DNA of 64,000 nt from Streptomyces sp. NBC_01016. GTDB taxonomy: Bacteria; Actinomycetota; Actinomycetes; Streptomycetales; Streptomycetaceae. A program made the position numbers and the translations under genes. Numbering within the stretch: position 1 is the stretch's first letter; each line of letters begins with the position of its first letter. The notes under the pieces are model-generated. The model did not search any database and was not told the origin of the DNA. It was given only the letters and a program-made list of their open reading frames with translations. Below are positions 1-7,800 of the stretch, one piece after another. Location of the stretch: the NCBI RefSeq assembly GCF_026341035.1, contig NZ_JAPEOQ010000002.1:3782001-3846000 (forward strand). The letters are read 5' to 3'.

Positions 1-365
1 TGCTGGAGATCGGTGAAGTACGTGTAGAAGACGTCCGGTTGGGACTTCGCCTTGAGCGCGGCGGTGAACCGGGCCGGCTCCTCGCACTGGCCCGCGGTCG
101 ACTTCCCGTCGATCGTGACATTCGGGTACTTCTTGTTGAACGCCTTGACGTCCTCGTTCCACTGCCGCCGCTCGGCCGCCTTCGCCTTCGGTGGCATGCA
201 GTCGATGGTCAGCGAGACCTTGGTCTTCGGGTCGAGCGGGGCGCTGATGTCGGCCTTCGAGCCGGCGCCCGTCCCGCCGCCGTCGTCGGAGCTGCTGGTG
301 CCGCAGGCCGCGAGCGAGGCCAGTGCGAACGCGGTGACGACGACCTTCACGGAAGTGCTTCTCAT
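1..365 (-). CDS. Sugar ABC transporter substrate-binding lipoprotein (partial, N-terminal part)
   Basis: This is the first 121 codons of an extracellular solute-binding protein; the rest lies beyond the left edge. The ATG at 365 opens a typical lipoprotein signal: charged MRST start, hydrophobic core, and lipobox LAAC with the lipidated cysteine at residue 21, followed by a Ser/Asp/Gly-rich tether. The mature part begins with a beta strand (VSLTIDCMPP) and the AFNKKYPNVTI pattern usual in carbohydrate-binding ABC proteins. It would capture a sugar outside the membrane for a permease pair not in this window. The divergent-facing spacing and the LacI-type gene just downstream (551-1552, same strand order) suggest sugar-responsive control. 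Substrate cannot be told from the part seen. Confidence 0.85.
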   Translation of the reverse strand, partial: MRSTSVKVVVTAFALASLAACGTSSSDDGGGTGAGSKADISAPLDPKTKVSLTIDCMPPKAKAAERRQWNEDVKAFNKKYPNVTIDGKSTAGQCEEPARFTAALKAKSQPDVFYTYFTDLQ

Positions 366-483
366 CGGTGGGTCCCCTCAGGGCCTGAGCCTGTGCAGGC
401 AGGAACGTGGAGGCCCGCGGCGCCGAGGTGGGTGAGACCGGGGCGCCGGAGCGAGCCACACTCAAGCACCGCCGACCGATGGG

Positions 484-497
484 CGCAAGATGTCGCG
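484..497. promoter_or_regulatory. Candidate LacI-family operator upstream of the binding-protein gene
   Basis: CGCAAGATGTCGCG begins with the same CGCAAG half-site found in the palindrome in front of the LacI gene (1568-1581), but its second half is imperfect. It lies about 120 bp upstream of the binding-protein start. Inference from half-site identity only. Confidence 0.3.
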
Positions 498-550
498 CGT
501 ATTCCGCAAAAAATGAACAGGCGGGTTTGTGGGGGGAATTGGGGCGCCTC

Positions 551-1552
551 TTACGACACCGGAGCCGGCGGCGCCGTCGAACCGCGCACCACCAGTTCGG
601 GCTCGAACAGCAGCTCACCGGGCGGCACAGAGCCGCCCTGGATCTGTGCGACGAGCATCTCGACGGCGGCCCGGCCCATCGACTCGATCGGCTGGCGCAC
701 GGTGGTGAGCGGAGGCTCGGTGCAGTTCATGAACGCCGAGTCGTCGTAGCCGACCACCGAGACGTCACGTGGCACGGAGAGCCCCGCGCGGCGGGCGGCC
801 CGCACCGCGCCGAGCGCCAGGGGGTCGCTGGCGCAGATGATGCCCGTGATGCCGCGGGAGATGAGCCGGGTCGCCGCGGCGTGCCCGCCCTCCAGGGAGA
901 ACATGGCCCGCTCGACCGCCGCACCCGGGAGCTTGCCCTCCATGGCGCGGGCCGCGGCGAGTTTGCGCTGCGAAGGCATGTGGTCGTCGGGGCCCAGCAC
1001 CAGGCCGATGCGCTCGTGGCCGAGCGAGGACAGATGCCGCCACGCCTGCTCCACGGCGACCGCGTCGTCGCACGCCACGCACGGGAAACCGAGCCGCTCG
1101 ATGGCGGCGTTGACGAGCACCACCGGCACCTGGCGCTCGGCCAGCCGCTGGTAGTGGCCGTGCTCGGCATCTCCTTGCGCGAACAGGCCACCCGCGAACA
1201 CCACGCCGGAGACCTGTTGTTGGAGCAGCAGCTCCACGTAGTCCGCCTCCGAGACGCCCCCCTTGGTCTGCGTGCACAGCACCGGAGTGAGGCCCTGCTG
1301 GGCGAGCGCGCCACCGATCACTTCCGCGAACGCGGGGAAGATCGGGTTCTGCAGCTCGGGGAGGACCAGGCCGACCAGGCGTGCCCGTTCACCGCGCAGT
1401 TGGGTCGGCCGCTCGTAGCCGAGGACGTCGAGTGCGGTGAGCACCGACTGGCGTGTCGCCTCCGACACTCCGGGCTTGTTGTTGAGCACCCGGCTGACCG
1501 TGGCCTCGCTGACCCCGACCTTCTTCGCCACTTGAGCAAGTCTGCGCGTCAT
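551..1552 (-). CDS. LacI family transcriptional regulator
   Basis: A 333-residue repressor of the LacI/GalR family. Residues 3-50 form the helix-turn-helix and hinge (AQVAKKVGVSEATVSRVLNN, then the GYERP hinge end), and the remainder is the periplasmic-binding-like effector domain (VGLVLPELQNPIFPAF, GVVFAGGL, ISRGITGIICASDPLALGA, SVVGYDDSAF, TTVRQPIESMGRAAVEML). The ATG at 1552 is preferred over an upstream ATG at 1651 because family members start a few residues before the HTH. It probably represses the sugar ABC transporter whose binding protein starts at 365, and itself, through the palindrome at 1568-1581. The ligand is unknown, presumably a mono- or oligosaccharide. Confidence 0.92.
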   Translation of the reverse strand: MTRRLAQVAKKVGVSEATVSRVLNNKPGVSEATRQSVLTALDVLGYERPTQLRGERARLVGLVLPELQNPIFPAFAEVIGGALAQQGLTPVLCTQTKGGVSEADYVELLLQQQVSGVVFAGGLFAQGDAEHGHYQRLAERQVPVVLVNAAIERLGFPCVACDDAVAVEQAWRHLSSLGHERIGLVLGPDDHMPSQRKLAAARAMEGKLPGAAVERAMFSLEGGHAAATRLISRGITGIICASDPLALGAVRAARRAGLSVPRDVSVVGYDDSAFMNCTEPPLTTVRQPIESMGRAAVEMLVAQIQGGSVPPGELLFEPELVVRGSTAPPAPVS

Positions 1553-1567
1553 GGAGCGCAAGATTAG

Positions 1568-1581
1568 CGCAAGAACTTGCG
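1568..1581. promoter_or_regulatory. Palindromic operator in front of the LacI gene
   Basis: CGCAAG-AA-CTTGCG, a perfect 6-bp inverted repeat with a two-base centre, lies 15 bp upstream of the LacI start codon. LacI-family sites in actinomycetes have this size and symmetry, so autoregulation is likely. Confidence 0.55.
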
Positions 1582-1614
1582 TCTCGTTTGCGTGATGGGG
1601 ACATTCGCCGAGGC

Positions 1615-1681
1615 CACGGTTGCCCAGGAGGTGCGGACGCCCAGGGGTCACGGTTGCCCAGGGAGCGCGGACGCCCCCTGG
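1615..1681. repeat. Two-copy tandem repeat, about 34 bp unit
   Basis: Two adjacent copies (1615-1648 and 1649-1681) begin CACGGTTGCCCAGG and continue with GCGGACGCCC. They fill the space between the LacI promoter and the stop of the oxidoreductase gene. No coding or hairpin role is evident. Confidence 0.7.
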
Positions 1682-1694
1682 CCGCGAACAGGCC

Positions 1695-2585
1695 TCAGCC
1701 GAGCACCTTCTCCTTCACCAGCTGGAGGATCCGCCGGTCCTCGTCCGGACCGAGCCAGGCCTCAGGCGAGCCCGGGTAGGTGTCGAACAGGATGTGCGTC
1801 GCCCCGAACTCCTCGAGCGTCGCCACGTCCTGCTTGATCTGCTCGATGCTGCCGTGGCCGAGCGGGCGGTCCTCCGTGTCCGGCACGTCGCCGATCATCA
1901 GCTGGATGCGCGGCGCGAACTCCGGGACGGGCCGGCCCGCCTTCTCCGCCTCCTCGGCCAGACGCGGCAGCTGTGCGCGCAGCTTGGCGACCGTCGGCAT
2001 GAACGGGTGCCAGGCCTCACCGAGCCTGCCGGCCCTGCGCAGCGCCGCCGGTGAGTCGCCGCCGACCCACACCGGAAGCCCCGGGGTGGACGAGGGCGCG
2101 GGCCCGGTCCTCACACCCTCGAACTCCACGTACTTGCCCTTGAAAGTGAACGGATCCTGCGTCCAAGAGCCGCGGATCGCCGCGAGGTACTCGTCGGTGA
2201 TGGCGCCGCGCTCCTCGAACGGGACGCCGAGCACGCGGTACTCCTCCGCGGACCAGCCGACGCCCGCGCCGAGGATGAAGCCGGCGTCGTTCAACTGGTC
2301 GACGTTGGCGGCGAGACGCGCCGTGTGCAGCGGGTGCCGGTAGGGGATGACGGTGATCGTCGTGCCGAGCGTGAGACCGGGCACGCGGCCGGCGAGGTGC
2401 GCGGCCAGGGTGAACTGGTCGTAGAACGGGGCCGGATACACCGAGTGCACATCCGGGGTGACCACGATGTGGTCGGAGATCATCGCGAAGGTGAAGCCGA
2501 GGTCCCGGGCATCCGTGGCCTGGCGTACCAGGTGCTCGGGGGTCATGCCGTCGCCGAAGTTGAGAAGATTTACGCCATATCGCAT
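1695..2585 (-). CDS. LLM class F420-dependent oxidoreductase
   Basis: A 296-residue luciferase-like monooxygenase-fold enzyme. It starts MRYGVNLLNF and has the family landmarks: the (F/A)AMISDHI strand after the first helix, TLGTTITVIPYRHPL, NDAGFILGAGVGWSAEEY, and PVWVGGDSPAALRRAGRLGEAWHPF. Members with this pattern use F420 rather than FMN and oxidise or reduce small organic substrates in the cytosol. The substrate is not predictable. The length is typical (280-340). It is separated from LacI by the 1615-1681 repeat and is probably its own transcription unit. Confidence 0.9.
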   Translation of the reverse strand: MRYGVNLLNFGDGMTPEHLVRQATDARDLGFTFAMISDHIVVTPDVHSVYPAPFYDQFTLAAHLAGRVPGLTLGTTITVIPYRHPLHTARLAANVDQLNDAGFILGAGVGWSAEEYRVLGVPFEERGAITDEYLAAIRGSWTQDPFTFKGKYVEFEGVRTGPAPSSTPGLPVWVGGDSPAALRRAGRLGEAWHPFMPTVAKLRAQLPRLAEEAEKAGRPVPEFAPRIQLMIGDVPDTEDRPLGHGSIEQIKQDVATLEEFGATHILFDTYPGSPEAWLGPDEDRRILQLVKEKVLG

Positions 2586-2685
2586 ACGGCGAGTCTCGAC
2601 GATCTTGAGGCCTCGCGTCGAATCGCCTTCGGGAATCCCGCGATTTCGGCCCCGGCACGGCGGTGTGCGGGCGGGGCCCGCGCGT

Positions 2686-3543
2686 TCAGCCGTGCGGAAC
2701 GATCGCGACCGGGCTGGTCACATGGTGCACCACCGAGTGCGCGGTGCAGCCCAGACGGGACGCGTCGGTCTGCCGCCCCACGACCGTGAGGCTCGCCCCC
2801 GTGGCGGCCTTGAGGAGATGGTGGCCAGCCTGCCCGTACAGGAGCCGCTCCTCGACCGGCACCTCCGGATATTTCGTGCGCCAGGTCCGCACCGCCTCCA
2901 TGAGGGACCGGCGCAGCCGCTCCTCCTGGCGCGCGGCGTCGCCCGGCCTCGCCCCGCCCGGCCGGTCGCCGCGCATCGGCGGCAGCGTCCAGGCGTGCAG
3001 CGCCTGCAGCGGGGCGCGGCGCAGGGCCGCGGCCTCGAAGGCGTACGAGAGGAGTTCGTCGGCGGGCGCCGTCACATCGAGCCCCACGACCACGGGACGG
3101 AAGTCGGGGCCCTCCCACTCGTCCTCCGGCAGCCCGCCGGCCCGCACCAGGACCACCGGACGCGTGGCGCGCGCCGTGACCGCGAGGGCGACCGAGCCGA
3201 CGAGGAACCCCGAGTAGCCCGTGAAACCCCGCGAGCCGAGCACCAGGGTCTCCGACTCCGCGGCCGCCTCCAGCAGAGCGGCCACCGGCTGCTCGGGCCG
3301 GCGCCGGGCGATGATCTCGAGGGCGGGGTGGGCGTACGAGAGCCGGAGCGCGACCACGTCGAGCACGCCGCGGTCGGGCAGATCGACGTCCGGGAGCCGG
3401 GGAGCGGGCCGCTCCGTGCCCGCCGCCTGCACGAGCCGCAGCGGAAGGCGGCGGCGCAGTGCCTCGCGGGCCGCCCAGTCCGCGGCGTGCACGCTCTCGC
3501 GTGAAGCGTCCGTCCCGACGCTCAGTACGCGGCTACTGGTCAT
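2686..3543 (-). CDS. Universal stress protein, two UspA domains
   Basis: A 285-residue tandem UspA protein. Domain 1 (about 5-140) carries the nucleotide-binding pattern GSRGFTGYSGFLVGS. Domain 2 (about 150-283) has a degenerate version (VGRQTDASRLGCTAHS), so ATP binding may be confined to the first half. The ATG at 3543 is chosen over a longer frame because GAGAGG lies at good spacing. Two-domain stress proteins of this type belong to the DosR/DevR dormancy regulon in mycobacteria and the OsdR regulon in Streptomyces. It is divergent from the Rv1733c-like gene across a 245-bp region with a candidate DevR-type box, which fits co-regulation by the response regulator at 5244. Confidence 0.92.
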   Translation of the reverse strand: MTSSRVLSVGTDASRESVHAADWAAREALRRRLPLRLVQAAGTERPAPRLPDVDLPDRGVLDVVALRLSYAHPALEIIARRRPEQPVAALLEAAAESETLVLGSRGFTGYSGFLVGSVALAVTARATRPVVLVRAGGLPEDEWEGPDFRPVVVGLDVTAPADELLSYAFEAAALRRAPLQALHAWTLPPMRGDRPGGARPGDAARQEERLRRSLMEAVRTWRTKYPEVPVEERLLYGQAGHHLLKAATGASLTVVGRQTDASRLGCTAHSVVHHVTSPVAIVPHG

Positions 3544-3595
3544 GACGGGAACCTCTCCGTGGCGGTGACGCGGACGGTGTGCCTCCGGTGCGGGT

Positions 3596-3625
3596 TCCAC
3601 ACCTGGCGTTGATCACTCGTGTGGA
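3596..3625. promoter_or_regulatory. Inverted repeat in the stress-protein promoter region
   Basis: TCCACAC (3596-3602) and GTGTGGA (3619-3625) form a 7-bp dyad with a 16-bp gap, 53 bp upstream of the stress-protein start. It could be an operator; no known consensus was matched. Confidence 0.3.
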
Positions 3626-3717
3626 GCACGGACGGATCGGCTCCTCACGGGCTGTGGTGTCCGGGACCTTGTCACCGGTCCGACCTGCGCAGGGAGAGGC
3701 GAACCGGCCCTCGACGA

Positions 3718-3733
3718 GGGGCCGTTCGGCCCC
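3718..3733. promoter_or_regulatory. Candidate OsdR/DevR-type box A
   Basis: GGGGCCGTTCGGCCCC has 7-bp arms GGGGCCG and CGGCCCC around TT. It lies between the divergent stress-protein and Rv1733c-like genes, 55 bp before the latter's start. The same CCGTTCGGCCC core recurs at 4479 and 5148. Size and symmetry fit DevR-family sites; the identity of the binding protein is inferred from the neighbouring regulator. Confidence 0.5.
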
Positions 3734-3788
3734 TGTGCCGGGCGGCCCGGGAGCGCGAGCGTGGCTTTACGCTGGCAGGGAGGTGACG

Positions 3789-4376
3789 ATGACGACCTGC
3801 AAGAAGTTCAGGCAAGCCAAGGGGAACCCCCTGCGGCGCAGGTCGGACGCGGTCGAGGGGTGGGCGGCGCTGTTGCTCGGACTGCTCGCTCTCCTGATGG
3901 CGCCCGCCGCCGGTGCCGTGGCCGGCTGGGCGACCCATGCCGACGCCGCCGGGGAGGCCCGCGTCCAGGTGACTCAGCGGCACATGGTGCGGGCCAAACT
4001 GGTCGAGGACGCCCCGGACGACGTGCCGTCCCAGAGCGGCGTACAGAACACGGTCACGTACCCGGTCAAGGTCCGCTGGACCGATGACGTACGAGGCAGC
4101 GTCGTGGCGAAGGCGCCCGTCCCCGCCGGGCTCGAACGGGGCGACCGCACCGCCGTCTGGCTCGACAGGGGCGGCCGGGTCACCACCGAGCCCTGGGGCA
4201 CCGAGGCCATCTGGGCCCGCACACTCACCGCCGCCTTCCTGGTCACCATCATCACCGCCACCCTCGCCCTCCTCGCCCGCTTCTTCCTGCGCCGCGCCCT
4301 CGATCACCGCAGGATCGCGGCATGGGAGCGGGACTGGAGCCGCGTGGGGCCCGAGTGGAGCCGGCGGCACGCGTAG
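3789..4376 (+). CDS. Rv1733c-like membrane protein
   Basis: A 195-residue protein with two membrane segments: one after a basic N-terminus (about 25-47, WAALLLGLLALLMAPAAGA) and one near the end (about 147-170), with an outside domain of about 100 residues between them. That domain contains the pattern NTVTYPVKVRWTDD..G.A.V, in line with the mycobacterial dormancy antigen Rv1733c and its many Streptomyces relatives. Its molecular role is unknown. The ATG at 3789 follows GGGAGG at 5 bp; the longer upstream frame has no such signal. The setting beside a stress protein, a DevR-like regulator and a DevS-like kinase supports a hypoxia or dormancy connection. Confidence 0.85.
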   Translation: MTTCKKFRQAKGNPLRRRSDAVEGWAALLLGLLALLMAPAAGAVAGWATHADAAGEARVQVTQRHMVRAKLVEDAPDDVPSQSGVQNTVTYPVKVRWTDDVRGSVVAKAPVPAGLERGDRTAVWLDRGGRVTTEPWGTEAIWARTLTAAFLVTIITATLALLARFFLRRALDHRRIAAWERDWSRVGPEWSRRHA

Positions 4377-4433
4377 GGCCGGGCCGCTACTGCGCCGGAC
4401 GGGAGGTCGACGGCGACACGGAGCGCCTGCTCA

Positions 4434-4450
4434 GGGGCCCGAAAGGGCCC
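4434..4450. promoter_or_regulatory. Candidate OsdR/DevR-type box B (variant)
   Basis: GGGGCCCGAAAGGGCCC has arms GGGCCC and GGGCCC around GAAA and resembles box A in layout. It is one of two dyads in the 281-bp gap before the cyclic-nucleotide-domain gene. Weaker than box C. Confidence 0.35.
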
Positions 4451-4478
4451 ACTGGCAGAGCCGACAGGGCCCGGCGAC

Positions 4479-4494
4479 GGAGCCGTTCGGCCCC
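4479..4494. promoter_or_regulatory. Candidate OsdR/DevR-type box C
   Basis: GGAGCCGTTCGGCCCC differs from box A by a single base (A for G at position 3). It lies about 165 bp upstream of the cyclic-nucleotide-domain gene. Apart from boxes B and C I see nothing else in the 4377-4657 gap. Confidence 0.5.
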
Positions 4495-4657
4495 TGCCCC
4501 CGCGGGCGGGGAGCGGGCATCGTCGTGGTATCGCAAGGACGCCGTCCGGAAGACGCGATGACGCCGCCGAAGCCCTGCTCCGCCGACAGCCGGGCCCCGG
4601 CGGCGTCCCCGAAGGAAGCGCTCCGGTCGTCGCCCGAGCCCCGGAAGGAGTCCGCCC

Positions 4658-5116
4658 ATGACCACCACGGCACCACGGATGAGTCAGACCCTGCCCGAGG
4701 AGTACCGCGGCCGGCTGATGCGTTTCGCCCGTGACATGAGCTTCCCGGAAGGCGCCCGGCTCTTCGCCGAGGGCTCCCGCGCCGACCGCTTCTGGATCCT
4801 GCGCACCGGCACCGTCGCCCTCGACATGCGGGTGCCGGGCCGGCACGCCCCCGTCGTCGAATACCTCGGCCACGGCGAACTCATCGGCTGGTCATGGCTG
4901 TTCCCGCCGTATGTGTGGCAGCTCGGCGCGCGGGCCGAAACCCGGGTCAGGGCCCACGAGTTCGACGCCGTCACGGTCCGCCTCCTGTGCGCCTCCGACC
5001 CCGGCCTCGGCTCCTTCGTGGCCCAGTGGGTGGGCGGAGTGCTCGCCCACCGGCTCAGCGTCACCCGCACCCGACTCCTCGACCTGTACGCCCCTTACGG
5101 ATCGGGGGCCGCATAG
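4658..5116 (+). CDS. Cyclic nucleotide-binding (Crp/Fnr N-domain) protein
   Basis: A 152-residue protein holding only the cNMP-binding beta-roll of the Crp/Fnr family (about 18-135): FPEGARLFAEGSRADRFWILRTGTVAL, then GELIGWSWLFPPY where Crp has its phosphate-binding cassette. No C-terminal helix-turn-helix is present, so it is a sensor or adaptor rather than a DNA-binding factor. The usual Arg-Ala phosphate-contact pair is not evident, so cAMP binding is doubtful. Short proteins like this recur beside universal stress proteins in actinomycete dormancy clusters. The start ATG follows a GGAAGGAG-like sequence. Control by boxes B and C is inferred. Confidence 0.85.
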   Translation: MTTTAPRMSQTLPEEYRGRLMRFARDMSFPEGARLFAEGSRADRFWILRTGTVALDMRVPGRHAPVVEYLGHGELIGWSWLFPPYVWQLGARAETRVRAHEFDAVTVRLLCASDPGLGSFVAQWVGGVLAHRLSVTRTRLLDLYAPYGSGAA

Positions 5117-5143
5117 CACGACGACGGGCCGCCAGGGCCAGGT

Positions 5144-5186
5144 GAACGGTACCGTTCGGCCCTGGCGGATCAGTCCGTCCGGCCCC
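5144..5186. promoter_or_regulatory. Tandem candidate OsdR/DevR boxes before the response regulator
   Basis: Two sites: GGTACCGTTCGGCCCT (5148-5163) and TCCGTCCGGCCCC (5174-5186), spaced 23 bp start to start, i.e. on about the same helix face. The first is overlapped by the perfect palindrome GAACGGTACCGTTC (5144-5157). The pair lies 58-100 bp upstream of the response-regulator start and suggests autoregulation. Confidence 0.5.
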
Positions 5187-5243
5187 AGGATCTAGACGGG
5201 TTCGCATCCAGACGTGCGGGAACACCACATCCGAGGGGGCCGT

Positions 5244-5954
5244 ATGCCACAATCACGTACTTTCTCAGCGGATCGGCCCATTCGCATCCTGCTGCTCGAC
5301 GATCACGAAGTGGTGCGGCGCGGCCTGCGTGACCTCCTCGGAGCGGAACCCGACATGACCGTCGTCGGCGAGGCCGCCACCGCCGCTCAGGCGCTCGCGC
5401 GTGGACCCGCGCTCCGTCCCGACGTGGCCGTGCTCGACGTGCGCCTCCCGGACGGCGACGGCATCACGATCTGCCGCGAACTGCGTGTGCTCATCCCGGA
5501 TGTGAGCTGTCTGATGCTCACCTCGTTCGACGACGACGACGCGTTGCTCGACGCCATCATGGCCGGCGCGGGCGGCTACGTACTGAAGCAGATCAAGGGC
5601 TCCGACCTGGTCTCCGCGGTACGCACCGTCGCCGCGGGCGAGTCCATGCTCGACCCGGCGACGACGGCCCGCCTGATGCGCAGCCTGCGCGGCCCGGAGC
5701 AGGGCAGGTCGGGCGCGACGGACGCCGCGGGAGCGCCGGTGGCCGAGGGCGTCGAGCTGACCGACCGTGAGCGGGACATTCTCGCGCTGGTGGGGGAGGG
5801 GCTCACCAACCGGCAGATCGGGCGGCGGCTCTTCCTGTCGGAGAAGACGGTGAAGAACAACATCTCCCGGCTGCTCGCCAAGTTGGGCGTGGAGCGCAGG
5901 ATCCAGGCCGCCGTGATCGCTACGAGGCTGCCGCAGGACAGGCACCGACCGTGA
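5244..5954 (+). CDS. NarL/DevR-family response regulator (OsdR-like)
   Basis: A 236-residue two-component regulator. The receiver domain (about 12-130) has the acidic pair DD at 19-20, the phospho-acceptor D65 in VLDVRLPDGDG, the Thr in LMLTSF and the Lys in YVLKQIKG. The output domain (about 168-232) is a LuxR-type helix-turn-helix: LTDRERDILALVGEGLTNRQ, LSEKTVKNNISRLL. The sequence TVKNNISRLLAKLG matches the DevR/OsdR subgroup. The ATG at 5244 follows GAGGGGG. It is convergent with the DevS-like kinase (5984-7723), its likely partner, and probably binds the shared dyads at 3718, 4479 and 5148. Functional assignment to oxygen or redox stress follows from family and neighbours. Confidence 0.92.
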   Translation: MPQSRTFSADRPIRILLLDDHEVVRRGLRDLLGAEPDMTVVGEAATAAQALARGPALRPDVAVLDVRLPDGDGITICRELRVLIPDVSCLMLTSFDDDDALLDAIMAGAGGYVLKQIKGSDLVSAVRTVAAGESMLDPATTARLMRSLRGPEQGRSGATDAAGAPVAEGVELTDRERDILALVGEGLTNRQIGRRLFLSEKTVKNNISRLLAKLGVERRIQAAVIATRLPQDRHRP

Positions 5955-5989
5955 CAGTCAACGGTTCACGGACAGCCAACGGCTCACGC
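5954..5989. repeat. Two-copy 18-bp tandem repeat across convergent stop codons
   Basis: ACAGTCAACGGTTCACGG (5954-5971) is followed directly by ACAGCCAACGGCTCACGC (5972-5989). The first copy starts on the last base of the response-regulator stop codon, and the second contains the kinase stop codon (5984-5986). It fills the whole 29-bp gap between the two genes. Confidence 0.75.
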
Positions 5990-7723
5990 GTCCTGCGGCG
6001 GTGAGGCCAGCGGCACCGTCCACTCCAGGAGGGTGCCGCCGCTGTCCCGTGCCGTGGCCGTCAGCGCTCCGCCGCGCCGCCCCGCGCGGGCCGCGAGATT
6101 GGCGAGCCCGCTGCGATGGCCGTCGGGCTCCGTGGCGATCCCCACGCCGTTGTCCTCCACGGTCAGCGTCAGCGCACCGCCGCGTACGACGAGCGCGACA
6201 TCGGCGGAGGAGGCGCGCGCGTGCCGGGCCACGTTCGTGAGCGCCTCGCCGAGCACGGCGAGCGCGTCGTCGGCGAGGGGCCCCGGCACATCCGCGTCGA
6301 TCAGGCCCTCCATGCGCAACGACGGGGTGAAGCCCAGGACTTGGGCCGCGTCCTCCACCGCCCGTACGACCCGCACCCGCAGGCCGGATCCGGTCGGCGG
6401 GGCGTCGCGCTCGCGCAGGCCGAAGATCGTGGAGCGGATGATCTTGATGGTGGTGTCGAGGTCGTCCACGGCCCGCAGCAGACGCTCCGACGCCTCCGGG
6501 TGCTGCACGAACCGCTGCGCGCTCTGCAGCGTCATACCGGTCGCGAACAGCCGCTGGATCGCCAGGTCGTGGAGGTCGCGGGCAATCCGGTCGCGGTCCT
6601 CCAGAAGGCTCATCTGCTCCGCGTCCCGCCGCCGGTCCGCGAGCTCCAGGGCGAGGGCCGCCTGCCCCGCGAAGCCGCCCAGCGGTATCAACTCGGCCGC
6701 GGAGAACGGCGGGTGATCGGCGCGGCGGGCCAGCATGAGCACGCCGCGCACGCCCTCCGACGTGCCGATCGGCACCGCCACGGCGGGCCCGAGGCCGTCC
6801 CAGCGGTCCGGCTGGTAGGTGATCCGCGGGTCCTTGCGGATGTCGTCCGACGTGACCAACTTGCCCGCGGCGAGCGCCGCTCCGGCGAAGGTGCCCTCGC
6901 GCGGCAGGGTCACGTCGCTGTGCGCACGGGAGCGTTCGCCGAGCGCCAGTGTCTCGTGCAGCAGATGATCGCCGGGGACGAGGAGGGCCACCACCCCGAG
7001 GTCAGCGGCGGTGATCTCCCGCGCCCGGTCCACCATGAGACGCAGCACCTCGGCCTCGTCGGCGCCCGACAGCAGACTCCCGGTGAAGTCGGCGCTCAAC
7101 TGAAGCCAGCGCTCCCGGAGCCGAACCTCCTCGAACAGGCGGGCGTTCTCGATCGCCACGCCCGCGGCGGCACTCAGCGTCTGCAGCACCGCCACGTCCT
7201 CGTCGTCGAAGTCGCCGCCGCCACGCTTCTGCGTCAGATACAGGTTCCCGAACACGTCGTCGCGGACCCGGATCGGCGTGCCCACGAACGTGTGCATCGG
7301 CGGATGGCGCGGCGGGAAGCCCGCGGAGGCGGGGTGCCCGGCGAGCTCGGACAGGCGCAGCGGCTCCGGATGCCGGATCAGCTCGCCCAACAGACCGTGC
7401 CCCGACGGCAGGTCACCGATCTCCGCGCGCAGGTCGTCGCTGATCCCGACCGGCAGGAACTGCGACAGCTTGCGCCGGTCCTCGCCGATCACCCCGAGCG
7501 CCCCGTACTCGGCGTCCACCAGCACCACGGCCGCCTCCACGATGCGCCGCAGCACCTGGGAGAGATCCAGCTCCTGGCCCACCGACAGGACCGCCTCGAG
7601 CAGTCCCTGCAGGCGGTCGCGGGTACGCCGGACCGTGCCGATGCGTACCTGGAGTTCTTCGAGCAGTTCGTCGAGCCGCAACCTCGGCAGCGGGCCCGGC
7701 CCCCGTGCACCGTCCTCGGCCAT
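5984..7723 (-). CDS. DevS/DosS-type sensor histidine kinase, two GAF domains (OsdK-like)
   Basis: A 579-residue soluble kinase: GAF1 (about 40-198), GAF2 (about 215-365), HisKA_3 dimerisation box with phospho-acceptor H385 in ARDLHDLAIQRLF, and a HATPase domain (N-box GEALTNVARHA, G-box VEDNGVGI). The phrase GFPPRHPPMHTFVGTPIRVRD in GAF1 closely follows mycobacterial DosS, where the proximal heme histidine sits in this stretch; H140 is the candidate ligand here (from memory of the family, not modelled). It would sense O2, NO, CO or redox state and phosphorylate the regulator at 5244. ATG 7723 follows GGAGG; a GTG overlapping the stop of the upstream LuxR gene would add about 27 residues. The gene follows the LuxR gene by 77 bp and may share its transcript. 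Confidence 0.93.
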   Translation of the reverse strand: MAEDGARGPGPLPRLRLDELLEELQVRIGTVRRTRDRLQGLLEAVLSVGQELDLSQVLRRIVEAAVVLVDAEYGALGVIGEDRRKLSQFLPVGISDDLRAEIGDLPSGHGLLGELIRHPEPLRLSELAGHPASAGFPPRHPPMHTFVGTPIRVRDDVFGNLYLTQKRGGGDFDDEDVAVLQTLSAAAGVAIENARLFEEVRLRERWLQLSADFTGSLLSGADEAEVLRLMVDRAREITAADLGVVALLVPGDHLLHETLALGERSRAHSDVTLPREGTFAGAALAAGKLVTSDDIRKDPRITYQPDRWDGLGPAVAVPIGTSEGVRGVLMLARRADHPPFSAAELIPLGGFAGQAALALELADRRRDAEQMSLLEDRDRIARDLHDLAIQRLFATGMTLQSAQRFVQHPEASERLLRAVDDLDTTIKIIRSTIFGLRERDAPPTGSGLRVRVVRAVEDAAQVLGFTPSLRMEGLIDADVPGPLADDALAVLGEALTNVARHARASSADVALVVRGGALTLTVEDNGVGIATEPDGHRSGLANLAARAGRRGGALTATARDSGGTLLEWTVPLASPPQDA

Positions 7724-7800
7724 CCGGCCTCCGTGGACCTCGGTGAGGTGTCGTTCCGTACTCAAGGTAGCGGCTGTTCGCGCCCTGACGACCTGCTTCG

